In this document: positions 16,300-24,846 of the stretch, piece by piece
Numbering within the stretch: the stretch's first letter is position 1
Layout of the letters: each line of letters opens with the position of its first letter
Assembly: GCA_963730065.1 (NCBI GenBank)
Contig: CAVSQL010000008.1
Span: 62,001-126,000 of the forward strand
DNA: 64,000 bases
Direction of reading: 5' to 3'
DNA from: UBA9676 sp963730065
GTDB taxonomy: Bacteria; Actinomycetota; Actinomycetes; Streptosporangiales; Streptosporangiaceae
Position numbers and translations under genes: made by a program
The notes under the pieces: generated by a model
Told to the model about the DNA's origin: nothing
Databases searched by the model: none
What the model saw: only the letters and a program-made list of their open reading frames with translations

Positions 16300-16768
16300 A
16301 CTGGCCGAACTCGTCGGGAAGCTGGCTGGCCGCCCGGAACTGTGGGCCGATCAGGTGGCCTACTCCGGGGGGCGGCGGCATTACGCCTCGATCCACCGCG
16401 ACGAGTACGTCGACATCTGGCTGATCTGCTGGTCTCCCGGGAACGACACGGGCTGGCATGACCACGACGTGTCGTCGGGAGCGGTTCGCGTGGTGCGCGG
16501 CGCGCTCATGGAGTCCAACCTCCGGATCGGGGGCGTGCATGTGCAAACGGCCGTCACCGAAGGCTGCTCGTTCTCTTTCGGGCCCGACCATATTCACCGG
16601 CTGACCGGTGAGGCTGAGCAGACCGTCTCCCTGCACGCCTACTCACCCCCGCTGTGGCGGCTCGGCCAGTACACCATCGATGACGGCGGTGTGATGCGCC
16701 GCGTGTCGGTCTGCTACGCCGACGAGCTCCGCCCGCTCGACTCGCCGCCTCCCGTCCAGGTCGCATAG
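16256..16768 (+). CDS. Cysteine dioxygenase-like cupin (170 aa)
   Basis: Small thiol-dioxygenase-type cupin: GWHDHDVSSGAVRVVRGALMES supplies two metal histidines and the family glycine, and FGPDHIHRLTG supplies the third histidine. Known members oxidise a thiol (cysteine, mercaptopropionate) to a sulfinate with non-haem iron. ATG 16256 is preferred, with gaaggag at 16241-16247; an in-frame GTG at 16247 is an alternative. It overlaps the upstream hydrolase gene and is followed 44 bp later by a second amidohydrolase. The position suggests removal of a sulfur group from an intermediate made by the flanking hydrolases. That is inference. Confidence 0.85.
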   Translation: MTISALPARYLDQRELAELVGKLAGRPELWADQVAYSGGRRHYASIHRDEYVDIWLICWSPGNDTGWHDHDVSSGAVRVVRGALMESNLRIGGVHVQTAVTEGCSFSFGPDHIHRLTGEAEQTVSLHAYSPPLWRLGQYTIDDGGVMRRVSVCYADELRPLDSPPPVQVA

Positions 16769-16812
16769 CTGCGGTGGGTATGCCGGCGAAACGATCCTGA
16801 GCTGCCGCGTCC

Positions 16813-18117
16813 ATGCCGCACCGCTTCCCGGCCCTGATCGCGGCTCCCCCGCCCGGAGCGGGACGGCTGTGGCTGACCGGCCTGCGCCTGTTCGACGGCA
16901 CCGGTGGCCCGCTCCGTCACGGCGCTGCGGTGCTGGTCGAGGACGGTGTCATCCGGCGGGTCGCCACGGCGCCGGAGCCATGCCCCCCGGGGGCGAGGTT
17001 GATCGATGCGGGACAGCGGGTCCTGCTGCCGGGGCTGATCGACGCCCACACCCACGCGGCGGGCCGCGTCCCGCGGGTCCTGGGCGGGGCGGAGGGCATC
17101 CTGCCCGGGACCGCGGCGCACTTCCTGCAGGCCGAGCTGCGGGACTACCTGCGCGGGGGGGTGACCACGATCCGCGTGACCGGATCGCAAGGGCTGGCGC
17201 CGCAGGAGGCCAGGCAGGCGATGCGCTATGGCGCGTTCCGGGGCCCGCGGGTGCTGACCTGCGGGAAGATCATCTCGGCCACCGCGCCCGGCGGCCGCTT
17301 CTACGGTGACATGTACCGCGAAGCCGACGGGCCGGACGACATGCGGCGGGCGGTCCGCGAGCAGATCCGGGCCGGGGCGGACTTCATCAAGGTCATGACC
17401 ACCGGCGCACGCTCCAACGAGCTGGAGGATCCCGAGCCGCTCCAGCTGACCGGGCCCGAGCTTTCCGCCGTGACCAGCGAGGCGCACCGGATGGGGTTCA
17501 AGGTCTCCGCGCATGCCGAGGGGCTGGCCGGGTGCGAGGCGGCGATCGCGGCGGGGGCGGACACCATCGAGCACGGCATGTACCTGCACCGGCGGCCCGA
17601 CCTGCTGGCGGCGATGGCCGCCAGCGGCCAGGTGCTGGTCCCGACGCTGTCGGGCTACTACTGGATGGCGGGAGCCGATGACGGCGACGGCGAGGCGGCC
17701 GGCCCTGGCCCGCAGATGACGCCGATGCTGGCCGAACTGGCCCGCCGCAACATCGATGAGGGCGCCGCCAGCATGCGCGCCGCCAGGGACGGGGGCGTCA
17801 AGATCGCGCTCGGCAGTGACGTCAGTCTCGGCACCGGGCTGGAGATCCAGCGGATGATCCACCATGGACTCACCGCACCGCAGGCCCTCAGGGCCGCCAC
17901 CAGCACCGCCGCCCAGGCGCTGGGCCTGGCCGGGCACATCGGCACCGTGGAAGAGGGCAAGCTCGCCGACCTGCTGATCGTCGACGGAGACCCCCTGGAG
18001 GAACCGGGCCTGCTGACCAGCACCAGCCGGATCTGGCTCGTGCTGCAGCTCGGCGTCCCGGTCGCCGGCCAGGCGCTGGAGCGTGAGGTCGGCTGTGCCG
18101 GTCACGGCCCGTGCTGA
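16813..18117 (+). CDS. Amidohydrolase, prolidase/imidazolonepropionase-like (434 aa)
   Basis: Binuclear amidohydrolase with composite barrel: beta-sandwich start LWLTGLRLFDGTG, metal motif GLIDAHTHAAG, probable carboxylated lysine in DFIKVMTTGA, histidines in KVSAHAEG and DTIEHGMYLH, and active-site Asp in LGSDVSLGTG. The C-terminal GKLADLLIVDGDPLEEP closes the sandwich. Related proteins hydrolyse Xaa-Pro or cyclic amides such as hydantoin-like rings. It is third in the LacI-controlled operon. It is not HutI, whose specific motifs are in the gene at 5389. Confidence 0.88.
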   Translation: MPHRFPALIAAPPPGAGRLWLTGLRLFDGTGGPLRHGAAVLVEDGVIRRVATAPEPCPPGARLIDAGQRVLLPGLIDAHTHAAGRVPRVLGGAEGILPGTAAHFLQAELRDYLRGGVTTIRVTGSQGLAPQEARQAMRYGAFRGPRVLTCGKIISATAPGGRFYGDMYREADGPDDMRRAVREQIRAGADFIKVMTTGARSNELEDPEPLQLTGPELSAVTSEAHRMGFKVSAHAEGLAGCEAAIAAGADTIEHGMYLHRRPDLLAAMAASGQVLVPTLSGYYWMAGADDGDGEAAGPGPQMTPMLAELARRNIDEGAASMRAARDGGVKIALGSDVSLGTGLEIQRMIHHGLTAPQALRAATSTAAQALGLAGHIGTVEEGKLADLLIVDGDPLEEPGLLTSTSRIWLVLQLGVPVAGQALEREVGCAGHGPC

Positions 18118-18200
18118 TCAGGCGGCCAGCCCGGTAACGCGCCGCCGGCGGAGGACCGGGATGACCGCCCGGATGGCCACGGCCGGCGCTCAGCGGGCGG

Positions 18201-19001
18201 TCAGGCGATCTGGATGGATCGTTTGGCCAGGCCGAACCAGAAGCCGTCGATCACGGTCTGCGCGCCCGTGAGATCACCGGAGGCCGCGCCCAAGGTGACG
18301 AACAGCGGCGCGAAGTGCTCGGTCCGCGGGTGTGCCTGCCGGGCGGCGGGGGCCTTGTGCTGGAAATCGAGCAGCGCGTCGATGTCCCCGTGCGCGAGTA
18401 CCTCGGCGCCCCAGTGATCGAACTCGGACATCACCGACGACACCGAGCCGTCCATGCTCATGGCGCGCAGGTTATGGGTGAAGAAGCCGCTGCCCACGAT
18501 GAGGACGCCCGCGTCCCGGAGCGGCGCGAGCTTTTGCCCGACCTCGAACAGCCGCTGCGGGTCGAGGGTCGGCATCGAGATCTGCAGCACCGGGACGTCG
18601 GCATCGGGATACATCTCCACCAGCGGCACGTAGGCGCCGTGGTCCAGGCCGCGTTCGGGGATGTCCTGCACGGGCAGGCCGGCCGCGCCCAGCAGTTTGC
18701 GGACGTCGGCGGCGAGCCCGGGCGCACCGGGCGCCGGGTAGGTGACCTGATAGTACCGGTCCTCGAAGCCCCAGAAGTCGTACACCAGCGGCACCGTGGC
18801 GGTCGCGCCGATGGCCAGCGGCGCCGACTCCCAGTGCGCCGAGACCATGAGCACCGAGGCGGGCCGGGGCAGGTTGCCGGACCAGCCGGCGAGCTGCCCG
18901 GTCCACAGTGCGTCGTCGGCCAGTGGCGGAGCCCCGTGGCTCAGGTAGATCGCGGGCATGCGCTCCGCAGCTCTCCCGGCTGCCGTGTTCTCGCTCGACA
19001 T
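18201..19001 (-). CDS. LigB/DODA-type class III extradiol dioxygenase (266 aa)
   Basis: Matches the 4,5-DOPA-extradiol-dioxygenase-like (YgiD) group: PAIYLSHGAPPLADD at the start, LMVSAHWES (metal His), YPAPGAPGLA, RGLDHGAYVPLVEMYPDADVPVLQISM and GSGFFTHNLRAM. These use non-haem iron or zinc to cleave catechol rings; physiological substrates in bacteria are mostly unknown. Start: ATG 19001 has ggcaggagga just upstream and is much better supported than starts further out. It is convergent with the amidohydrolase operon and 100 bp from hutF. No evident role in histidine degradation. Confidence 0.9.
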   Translation of the reverse strand: MSSENTAAGRAAERMPAIYLSHGAPPLADDALWTGQLAGWSGNLPRPASVLMVSAHWESAPLAIGATATVPLVYDFWGFEDRYYQVTYPAPGAPGLAADVRKLLGAAGLPVQDIPERGLDHGAYVPLVEMYPDADVPVLQISMPTLDPQRLFEVGQKLAPLRDAGVLIVGSGFFTHNLRAMSMDGSVSSVMSEFDHWGAEVLAHGDIDALLDFQHKAPAARQAHPRTEHFAPLFVTLGAASGDLTGAQTVIDGFWFGLAKRSIQIA

Positions 19002-19104
19002 CGTGCTCCTCCTGCCACTGAACCTGGCCACCTGATCCGGGTAACAGTTCAAATCCGGACTACATGCCCGCCATCGACGTGATCACTGCCAGGGCGGGCG
19101 CGGG

Positions 19105-20559
19105 TTACGGGGCGAGGAGCGGGCGGATCGCGGCACCCAGGGCGGCCGGGACGTCGCCCACCAGCAGATGCCGGCCGTCGCGCACGACGTCCCGCCCGCC
19201 GACCACCACGTCGCGCACGTCCGCCGCCGTCCCGGCGAAGATCACTGACTCCAGGGCCGTGGCCTCGGACAGGCCGGCCAGCCGCGGCGTGTCCAGCGCC
19301 ACGGTCACCAGGTCGGCGAGCGCACCGGGGGCGATCTCCCCGGCCTCCGGCCAGCCTAGGCAGGCATGCCCGGCCACGCTGGCCGCCCGGGCCAGCGCCG
19401 TGGCGCCGAAGTTGCCCCGCTGCCCGGTGACCAGCCGCTCCCCCAGCTCCACCCGGCGCGCCTCCTCCAGCAGGTCGATGACGGCGTGGCTGTCGCTGCC
19501 CAGGCTCATGGGGGAGCCCGCGGAAACCAGCGCCCGGGCCGGGCCGACGCCATCGGCCAGATCCGCCTCGGTGGTGGGGCACATGCACACCACGGTCCGG
19601 CTCCCGCCCAGCATCTCGATGTCGCCCCCGGTGAGATGGGTCGCGTGCACCGCCGTCGTGCGTGGCCCGAGCGCCCCCACCCGGTCGAGCAGGCCCGTGG
19701 GCGTGACTCCATGCGCCGCCAGGCAGGCCTGGTTCTCGGCTATCTGCTCGGACAGGTGGGCGTGCAGCGGCGCCCCGTAGGCGTGCGAGCAGGCGATGAC
19801 CGGGTGCATCTGGCCGGGCGGCACCGCGCGCACCGAATGGATCGCGACCCCGAGCCGGGCGTGCGCGGCCAGCATGCCGTGCCGGTCGGCCCCGAGCGCG
19901 TGCACCCGCTGGGCCCACCGGTCGCCGTCGCCGTCGCCGAACCGCAGCTGCGGGCCGGCCAGCGGCTCCGGTGAGCCATCGTTGCCCAGCCCCCCGGACA
20001 GGTAGCAGGTGTCGATCAGGGTGATCCGCACGCCCGCCTGCGCCGCCGCCTCGATCAGCGCCCGGCCCATGTGATTCTGGTCGGTGTAGCGGACGCCGCC
20101 GGCGGCATGGTGCAGGTAGTGGAACTCGCCCACGCAGGTGATCCCGGCCAGCGCCATCTCCGCGTACACGGCCCGCGCCAGCGCCAGGTAGCTGTCCGGT
20201 TCCAGCCGCGAGGCCACCTGGTACATCCGCTCCCGCCAGGTCCAGAACGTTCCCTGCCCGGCCTGGACGGCGCCGCGCAGAGCGCGGTGGAACGCATGGG
20301 AGTGGGCATTGGCCAGGCCCGGCAGGGTGAACCCGGCCAGGCGCACCGTGCCCGCGGGAACATCAGCGGCACGGACATCCGGCCGCACGGACACGAACCG
20401 CCCGCCCGCCGCCTCGATCAGCACCCCCGGCCGCACCCCGCCGGCGGGGAGCCAGGCCAGGTCGGCGTGCCACCGCCGCACCGTGCCCTCGGTCACCGGC
20501 CCGCGGCCGGCCCTCTCCCCCGCCACCGGCACACTGCCGCCGGCCCGGTCCCCGGTCAC
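19105..20559 (-). CDS. hutF: Formimidoylglutamate deiminase HutF
   Basis: Converts N-formimidoyl-L-glutamate to N-formyl-L-glutamate and ammonia, the second route of the lower histidine pathway. Amidohydrolase fold with metal motif LANAHSHAFHRALRG, then GTFWTWRERMY, CVGEFHYLHH, AIHSVRAVPP, HAHLSEQIAEN, VHATHLTGGD, VCMCPTTEADLADGVGPAR and LGSDSHAVIDLLEEAR, in HutF order. Start: GTG 20559 overlaps the stop of the upstream M20 gene by 4 nt; an internal GTG at 20496 (VTEGTVRRWHADLAWLP) would give a more typical length. Last gene of the run hutU, M20, hutF. Confidence 0.95.
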   Translation of the reverse strand: MTGDRAGGSVPVAGERAGRGPVTEGTVRRWHADLAWLPAGGVRPGVLIEAAGGRFVSVRPDVRAADVPAGTVRLAGFTLPGLANAHSHAFHRALRGAVQAGQGTFWTWRERMYQVASRLEPDSYLALARAVYAEMALAGITCVGEFHYLHHAAGGVRYTDQNHMGRALIEAAAQAGVRITLIDTCYLSGGLGNDGSPEPLAGPQLRFGDGDGDRWAQRVHALGADRHGMLAAHARLGVAIHSVRAVPPGQMHPVIACSHAYGAPLHAHLSEQIAENQACLAAHGVTPTGLLDRVGALGPRTTAVHATHLTGGDIEMLGGSRTVVCMCPTTEADLADGVGPARALVSAGSPMSLGSDSHAVIDLLEEARRVELGERLVTGQRGNFGATALARAASVAGHACLGWPEAGEIAPGALADLVTVALDTPRLAGLSEATALESVIFAGTAADVRDVVVGGRDVVRDGRHLLVGDVPAALGAAIRPLLAP

Positions 20560-21776
20560 TGGCAGGCCAGGTCTTCCAGCACGGCGGCGAGCGCCTGCAC
20601 CCCGGCCGCGCAGTCGGCTGGCTCGGCATGCTCGGCGGGCGAGTGCGAGACGCCGGTCGGGTTGCGCACGAACAGCATCGCGGACGGCAGCCGCGCCGCC
20701 AGCACGCCCGCGTCGTGACCTGCGCCGGTCGGCAGCACCGGCGCCCGGATGCCCCGGGCCGCCAGCGAGGACGCCAGCGCCTCGCGCAGGCCGGGATCGA
20801 ACCGAACGGCCGGGGTGACCGACTCGGGCTCCGCCGCCAGCCCCACCCCGTGGCTGGCCGCTGCCTCCTGTGCGGCCGCCAGCACCTCGCCGACCACCGC
20901 CTGGAGGGTGCTCTCGTCCGGGCCGCGGGCGTCCAGCCAGGCGCTCACCCGTGCGCTGACCGCGTTGACCGCGCCGGGCTCGGCGATCACCTTGCCGACC
21001 GTGGCGCGCGCGCCGTGGGAGGCCGCCGCCTGCCGGGCGGCGAGCACGGCGGCGGCCAGGGGCAGCATCGGGTCACGCCGGTCGGCCAGGGTGGCCGTGC
21101 CGGCATGGTCGGGCCGGCCGGTGAAGTCGAGCCGCCAGCGCCCATGCGGCCAGATCTGCTCGCCGATCGCGATCGCCGCGTCCAGGTCGGCCAGCGCCCG
21201 GCCCTGCTCGATGTGGAGCTCCACGTAGGCGCCGACGGCCGCGAGCAGGTCATCGTCGGGGCCGATGCCATCCGGGTCGTGCCCGGCCGCCGCCATCGCC
21301 TCGGCCAGCGTGACTCCCGCGGCGTCCGGCAGCGCCCGGGCCGTGCCCGGGTCGATGGCCCCGGCCAGCAGCCGGCTGCCCAGGCAGGCGATCCCGAACC
21401 TGGCGCCCTCCTCCTCGCTGAACGCCGCGATCCCCAGCGGGCGGACAGGAACGTGGCCCCGCTCCCGCAGCAGATCGACGGCGGCGAACGCGGACACGAC
21501 GCCGAGCGGGCCATCGAAGGCGCCGCCGTCCGGCACCGAGTCCAGGTGGCTGCCGGTCACCACCGCCTTGGCACCGGGCGGGCCGGGCGGGTCCCACCAC
21601 GCCCACAGATTGCCGTTGCGGTCGGTGAGCACCCGCAGCTCCCGTTCTGCCGCGGCCTGAGTGAACCATGCCCGGCACGCGGCGTCCTCGGGCGTCCAGG
21701 AGAAGCGCCGGTACCCGCCGGAGGCCCCGTCACGGCCGACCGGCAGCAGCGACTCCCACAGGGCGGCGAAACTCAC
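20556..21776 (-). CDS. M20-family allantoate amidohydrolase-like enzyme (406 aa)
   Basis: Binuclear zinc M20 hydrolase of the allantoate/N-carbamoyl-amino-acid group: GSHLDSVPDGGAFDGPLGV (metal His and Asp), AFSEEEGARFG (catalytic and metal Glu), ELHIEQGRALAD, TGRPDHAGTATLADRRDP, LPTGAGHDAGVLA and FVRNPTGVSHSPAEHAE. In Streptomyces the same gene sits between hutU and hutF and is annotated as allantoate amidohydrolase. Since no HutG is present, it plausibly deformylates N-formylglutamate; this is inferred from context. GTG start, 16 bp after hutU. Confidence 0.88.
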   Translation of the reverse strand: MSFAALWESLLPVGRDGASGGYRRFSWTPEDAACRAWFTQAAAERELRVLTDRNGNLWAWWDPPGPPGAKAVVTGSHLDSVPDGGAFDGPLGVVSAFAAVDLLRERGHVPVRPLGIAAFSEEEGARFGIACLGSRLLAGAIDPGTARALPDAAGVTLAEAMAAAGHDPDGIGPDDDLLAAVGAYVELHIEQGRALADLDAAIAIGEQIWPHGRWRLDFTGRPDHAGTATLADRRDPMLPLAAAVLAARQAAASHGARATVGKVIAEPGAVNAVSARVSAWLDARGPDESTLQAVVGEVLAAAQEAAASHGVGLAAEPESVTPAVRFDPGLREALASSLAARGIRAPVLPTGAGHDAGVLAARLPSAMLFVRNPTGVSHSPAEHAEPADCAAGVQALAAVLEDLACQ

Positions 21777-21792
21777 GACGGCACCATGCTTC

Positions 21793-23481
21793 CTAGGCTG
21801 GGCCCTCGCCCATCGGCACCCGCACCCCGCGTTCGGCCGCCACCTCGGCTGCCTCCTCGTAACCGGCGTCCACGTGCCTGATCACGCCCATGCCCGGGTC
21901 GTTGGTCAGGACCCGCTCCAGCTTCTGGGCGGCCAGCGGGGTGCCGTCGGCGACGCACACCTGGCCGGCGTGGATCGAGCGCCCGATGCCCACCCCGCCG
22001 CCGTGGTGGACGCTCACCCAGGACGCGCCCGAGGCGGTGTTGACCAGCGCGTTGAGGATCGGCCAGTCGGCGATCGCGTCCGAGCCGTCGGCCATGGCCT
22101 CGGTCTCCCGGTAGGGCGAGGCGACCGACCCGCAGTCGAGGTGGTCGCGGCCGATGACGATCGGCGCCGCGATGTCCCCGCGGGCCACCAGCTCGTTGAA
22201 GCGCAGGCCCGCCTGGTGCCGCTCGCCGTACCCGAGCCAGCAGATCCGGGCCGGCAGGCCCTGGAAATGCACCTTCTGCTGGGCCATCCGGATCCACCGG
22301 GCCAGCGGCTCGTTTCCCGGGAACAGGTCGAGGATGGCCGCGTCGGTGGCGGCGATGTCGGCCGCCTCCCCCGACAGCGCTGCCCACCGGAACGGTCCCT
22401 TGCCCTCGCAGAACAGCGGCCGGATGTAGGCGGGCACGAACCCGGGGAAGGCGAACGCGCGGGTGTACCCGGCCAGCTCGGCCTCGCCGCGGATCGAGTT
22501 GCCGTAGTCGAACACCTCCGCGCCCGCGTCCTGGAACCCGACCATCGCCTCCACGTGCGCGGCCATCGACTCCCGGGCCCGGGCGGTGAACCCGGCCGGG
22601 TCCTCGGCCCGCAGCGCCGCCATGTCCTCGAACGCCACCCCGCTCGGCAGGTAGCTGAGCGGGTCGTGGGCCGAGGTCTGGTCGGTCACCACATTGATCG
22701 CGGCGCCCCGGGCGAGCAGCGCCGGCAGCACGTCGGCAGCGTTGCCTAGCAGCCCGATCGACAGCGCCTCGCCCGCGCCGCAGGCAGCCTCCGCCCGCCG
22801 CAGCGCGTCGTCAATGTCGTCGGCGGCCACGTCGCAGTAGCCGTGCTCGATCCGGCGGGCGATCCGGGACGGGTCGCATTCCACGCAGATCGCGACCCCG
22901 CCGTTCATCGTCACCGCCAGCGGCTGCGCGCCGCCCATCCCGCCCAGCCCGGCGGTCAGCGTGATCGTGCCGGCCAGCGTGCCGCCGAACCGCTTCGCGG
23001 CGACCGCGGCGAACGTCTCGTAGGTGCCCTGCAGGATGCCCTGGGTCCCGATGTAGATCCACGACCCGGCGGTCATCTGGCCGAACATGGTCAGCCCCAG
23101 CGCCTCCAGCCGCCGGAACTCCTCCCAGGTGGCCCACTGCGGCACCAGCAGCGAGTTCGCGATCAGAACCCGCGGCGCCCATTCGTGCGTGCGCATGATT
23201 CCTACCGGCTTGCCGGACTGCACCAGCAGCGTCTCGTCCCCCTCAAGACCGGAAAGGGACTTAACGATGGCGTCGTACGCGGCCCAGCTGCGGGCGGCGC
23301 GGCCCGACCCGCCGTAGACGATGAGCTGGTCGGGGTGTTCGGCCACCTCGGGATCGAGGTTGTTCATGAGCATCCGCATGGCCGCCTCCTGCGGCCAGCC
23401 CCGGCAGGTCAGTGCGGTGCCCCGCGGGGCGCGGACCGGGCGCGGGCCGGAGGTGGCCTGGCCGGCGGGGGTGGCGGTCAT
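21793..23481 (-). CDS. hutU: Urocanate hydratase HutU (562 aa)
   Basis: NAD-containing urocanase, converting urocanate to 4-imidazolone-5-propionate. Diagnostic segments: VYGGSGRAARSW, GLTMFGQMTAGSWIYIGTQGI, the NAD-binding TAGLGGMGGAQPLA, EYGNS-like FDYGNSIRG, the PROSITE urocanase signature FQGLPARICWLG, then GRDHLDCGSVASP and WVSVHHGGGVGIGRS. Length is normal. ATG 23481 has gaggag 7 nt before it. The true urocanate signature does not exclude thiourocanate hydration, which is done by HutU homologues in ergothioneine-degrading bacteria. First of a three-gene run with the M20 gene and hutF. Confidence 0.96.
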   Translation of the reverse strand: MTATPAGQATSGPRPVRAPRGTALTCRGWPQEAAMRMLMNNLDPEVAEHPDQLIVYGGSGRAARSWAAYDAIVKSLSGLEGDETLLVQSGKPVGIMRTHEWAPRVLIANSLLVPQWATWEEFRRLEALGLTMFGQMTAGSWIYIGTQGILQGTYETFAAVAAKRFGGTLAGTITLTAGLGGMGGAQPLAVTMNGGVAICVECDPSRIARRIEHGYCDVAADDIDDALRRAEAACGAGEALSIGLLGNAADVLPALLARGAAINVVTDQTSAHDPLSYLPSGVAFEDMAALRAEDPAGFTARARESMAAHVEAMVGFQDAGAEVFDYGNSIRGEAELAGYTRAFAFPGFVPAYIRPLFCEGKGPFRWAALSGEAADIAATDAAILDLFPGNEPLARWIRMAQQKVHFQGLPARICWLGYGERHQAGLRFNELVARGDIAAPIVIGRDHLDCGSVASPYRETEAMADGSDAIADWPILNALVNTASGASWVSVHHGGGVGIGRSIHAGQVCVADGTPLAAQKLERVLTNDPGMGVIRHVDAGYEEAAEVAAERGVRVPMGEGPA

Positions 23482-23490
23482 CGGTGGCTC

Positions 23491-23551
23491 CTCATCGAGT
23501 CAGCTCTCATCGAGTCAGTCTTCAGGCCGACGGCGCCACCGGCCCGAAGAC
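23491..23551 (-). promoter_or_regulatory. Direct repeat and hairpin before hutU
   Basis: A 13-bp direct repeat ctcatcgagtcag occurs at 23491-23503 and 23506-23518, right upstream of the hutU ribosome site. Next to it an 11-bp inverted repeat gtcttcaggcc / ggcccgaagac (23518-23528 and 23541-23551, one mismatch) forms a hairpin read after the Fe-ADH gene. It could terminate the upstream operon or act as an operator. Confidence 0.45.
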
Positions 23552-23580
23552 CTGACGGGATCACCGGCCCGAGGGATTCA

Positions 23581-24846
23581 TCATCCCCCGTCCGGTCCCG
23601 GCCCGGCGGGCCGGGTCAGCCGCGCGGGCCGGATGGCGGCTGGGCCGCGGCCGGTGCCATCGAGCGCACCGGTGAGGATGGCGCGGATATCGGCCCTGGT
23701 CGGCGGCCGCGGCGTGTTGGCCAGCACCTCATCGTCGAGGGCGTCCGCGGCGATGAGATCGAAATCGGCGGCGGTGATCCCGAAGTCGGGCAGCCGGTGG
23801 GTCATCCCGACCCGGTCCGCCAGCGCGGCGGCCGCGTCGATCGCTGCGGCCGCGTTCCACCCATCGCTGCGCGCGGTGTCCCCGGCGCCGAAGGCGAACG
23901 CCACCGCGGCGAGGCGCTCCCCGCAGGCCGGGAGGTTGAACCGCAGCACCCCCGGCAGCACCATGGTCAGCGCCACGCCGTGGGCGATGTCGAACCGCCC
24001 GCCGAGCGCGTGGCCGATGGCATGGCAGATGCCAAGGCCGGTGCTGGCCATGCCCACCCCGGCCAGGTGGGAGGCGAGCAGCATCTGGGATCGCGCCTCC
24101 CGGTCGCCGCCGTCGGCGACGGCCCGCGGCAGGTGGGCCGCGATCATCCGCACAACCTGCAGGGCGATGCCGTCCGACCAGGGATTGGCCCGCTTGGACA
24201 TGCAGGACTCCAGCGCGTGGGTCAGGGCGTCCATCCCGGTGGCTGCCGTCACCCCAGGCGGCAGGCCGACCGTGAGATCCGGGTCGAGGATCGCCGCCGC
24301 CGGCCGCGAGCTGGCGTGGCCCACGTAGAACTTCCGCCGCGTCACCGGGTCGGTCACCACCGCGAACGCGTTCGTCTCCGCCCCGGTGCCCGCTGTGGTC
24401 GGCACCGCCACGATCGGCAGCGCCGGGCGTGCGAAGTCGCGGCGGTAGTCAAGGTCCCGGCCCCGCTGCGGGTTCACGGCGGCGAGCGCGATGCCTTTCG
24501 CCGCGTCGATCGCCGACCCACCGCCGACCGCCACCACCGCCACCGGGCCGGCCTCCGCCGCCAGCTCGGCCACCACGTCGGCCCCGGCGGCCACGTCGTC
24601 GGTGCTGGGATTCGGCCGCACCCCCGCGAACACGCCCGTCGTCATCCCGCCGGTGGCGAGCGCGTCTCGCACCCGGGCGACGACCGGCGTGCCGGCCAGC
24701 GCCGGGTCGGTGACGATGACGGCCGCGGCACTGCCGGTGCCGCGCACCGCCCCGGGAAGCTCGCTGGCAGTGCCCGCGCCGAAGTGCGCGGCGGGCATGG
24801 GGGTGAGCACGAACCTCGCACCGGCGAGCGGGGGAAGCATGGTCAC
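23581..24846 (-). CDS. Iron-containing alcohol dehydrogenase / maleylacetate reductase-like (421 aa)
   Basis: Group III Fe-ADH: N-terminal Rossmann half with AVGGGSAIDAAKGIAL (NAD-binding), PTTAGTGAETNAFAV, then helical half with metal residues in GMDALTHALESCMS and ICHAIGHALGGRFDIAHG. Substrate may be a short-chain alcohol/aldehyde, a hydroxy acid or maleylacetate. GTG 24846 overlaps the stop of the upstream dehydrogenase by 4 nt, so the pair is translationally coupled. Member of the fae-like, enolase-like, HIBADH-like, Fe-ADH set. Confidence 0.9.
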   Translation of the reverse strand: MTMLPPLAGARFVLTPMPAAHFGAGTASELPGAVRGTGSAAAVIVTDPALAGTPVVARVRDALATGGMTTGVFAGVRPNPSTDDVAAGADVVAELAAEAGPVAVVAVGGGSAIDAAKGIALAAVNPQRGRDLDYRRDFARPALPIVAVPTTAGTGAETNAFAVVTDPVTRRKFYVGHASSRPAAAILDPDLTVGLPPGVTAATGMDALTHALESCMSKRANPWSDGIALQVVRMIAAHLPRAVADGGDREARSQMLLASHLAGVGMASTGLGICHAIGHALGGRFDIAHGVALTMVLPGVLRFNLPACGERLAAVAFAFGAGDTARSDGWNAAAAIDAAAALADRVGMTHRLPDFGITAADFDLIAADALDDEVLANTPRPPTRADIRAILTGALDGTGRGPAAIRPARLTRPAGPGPDGG

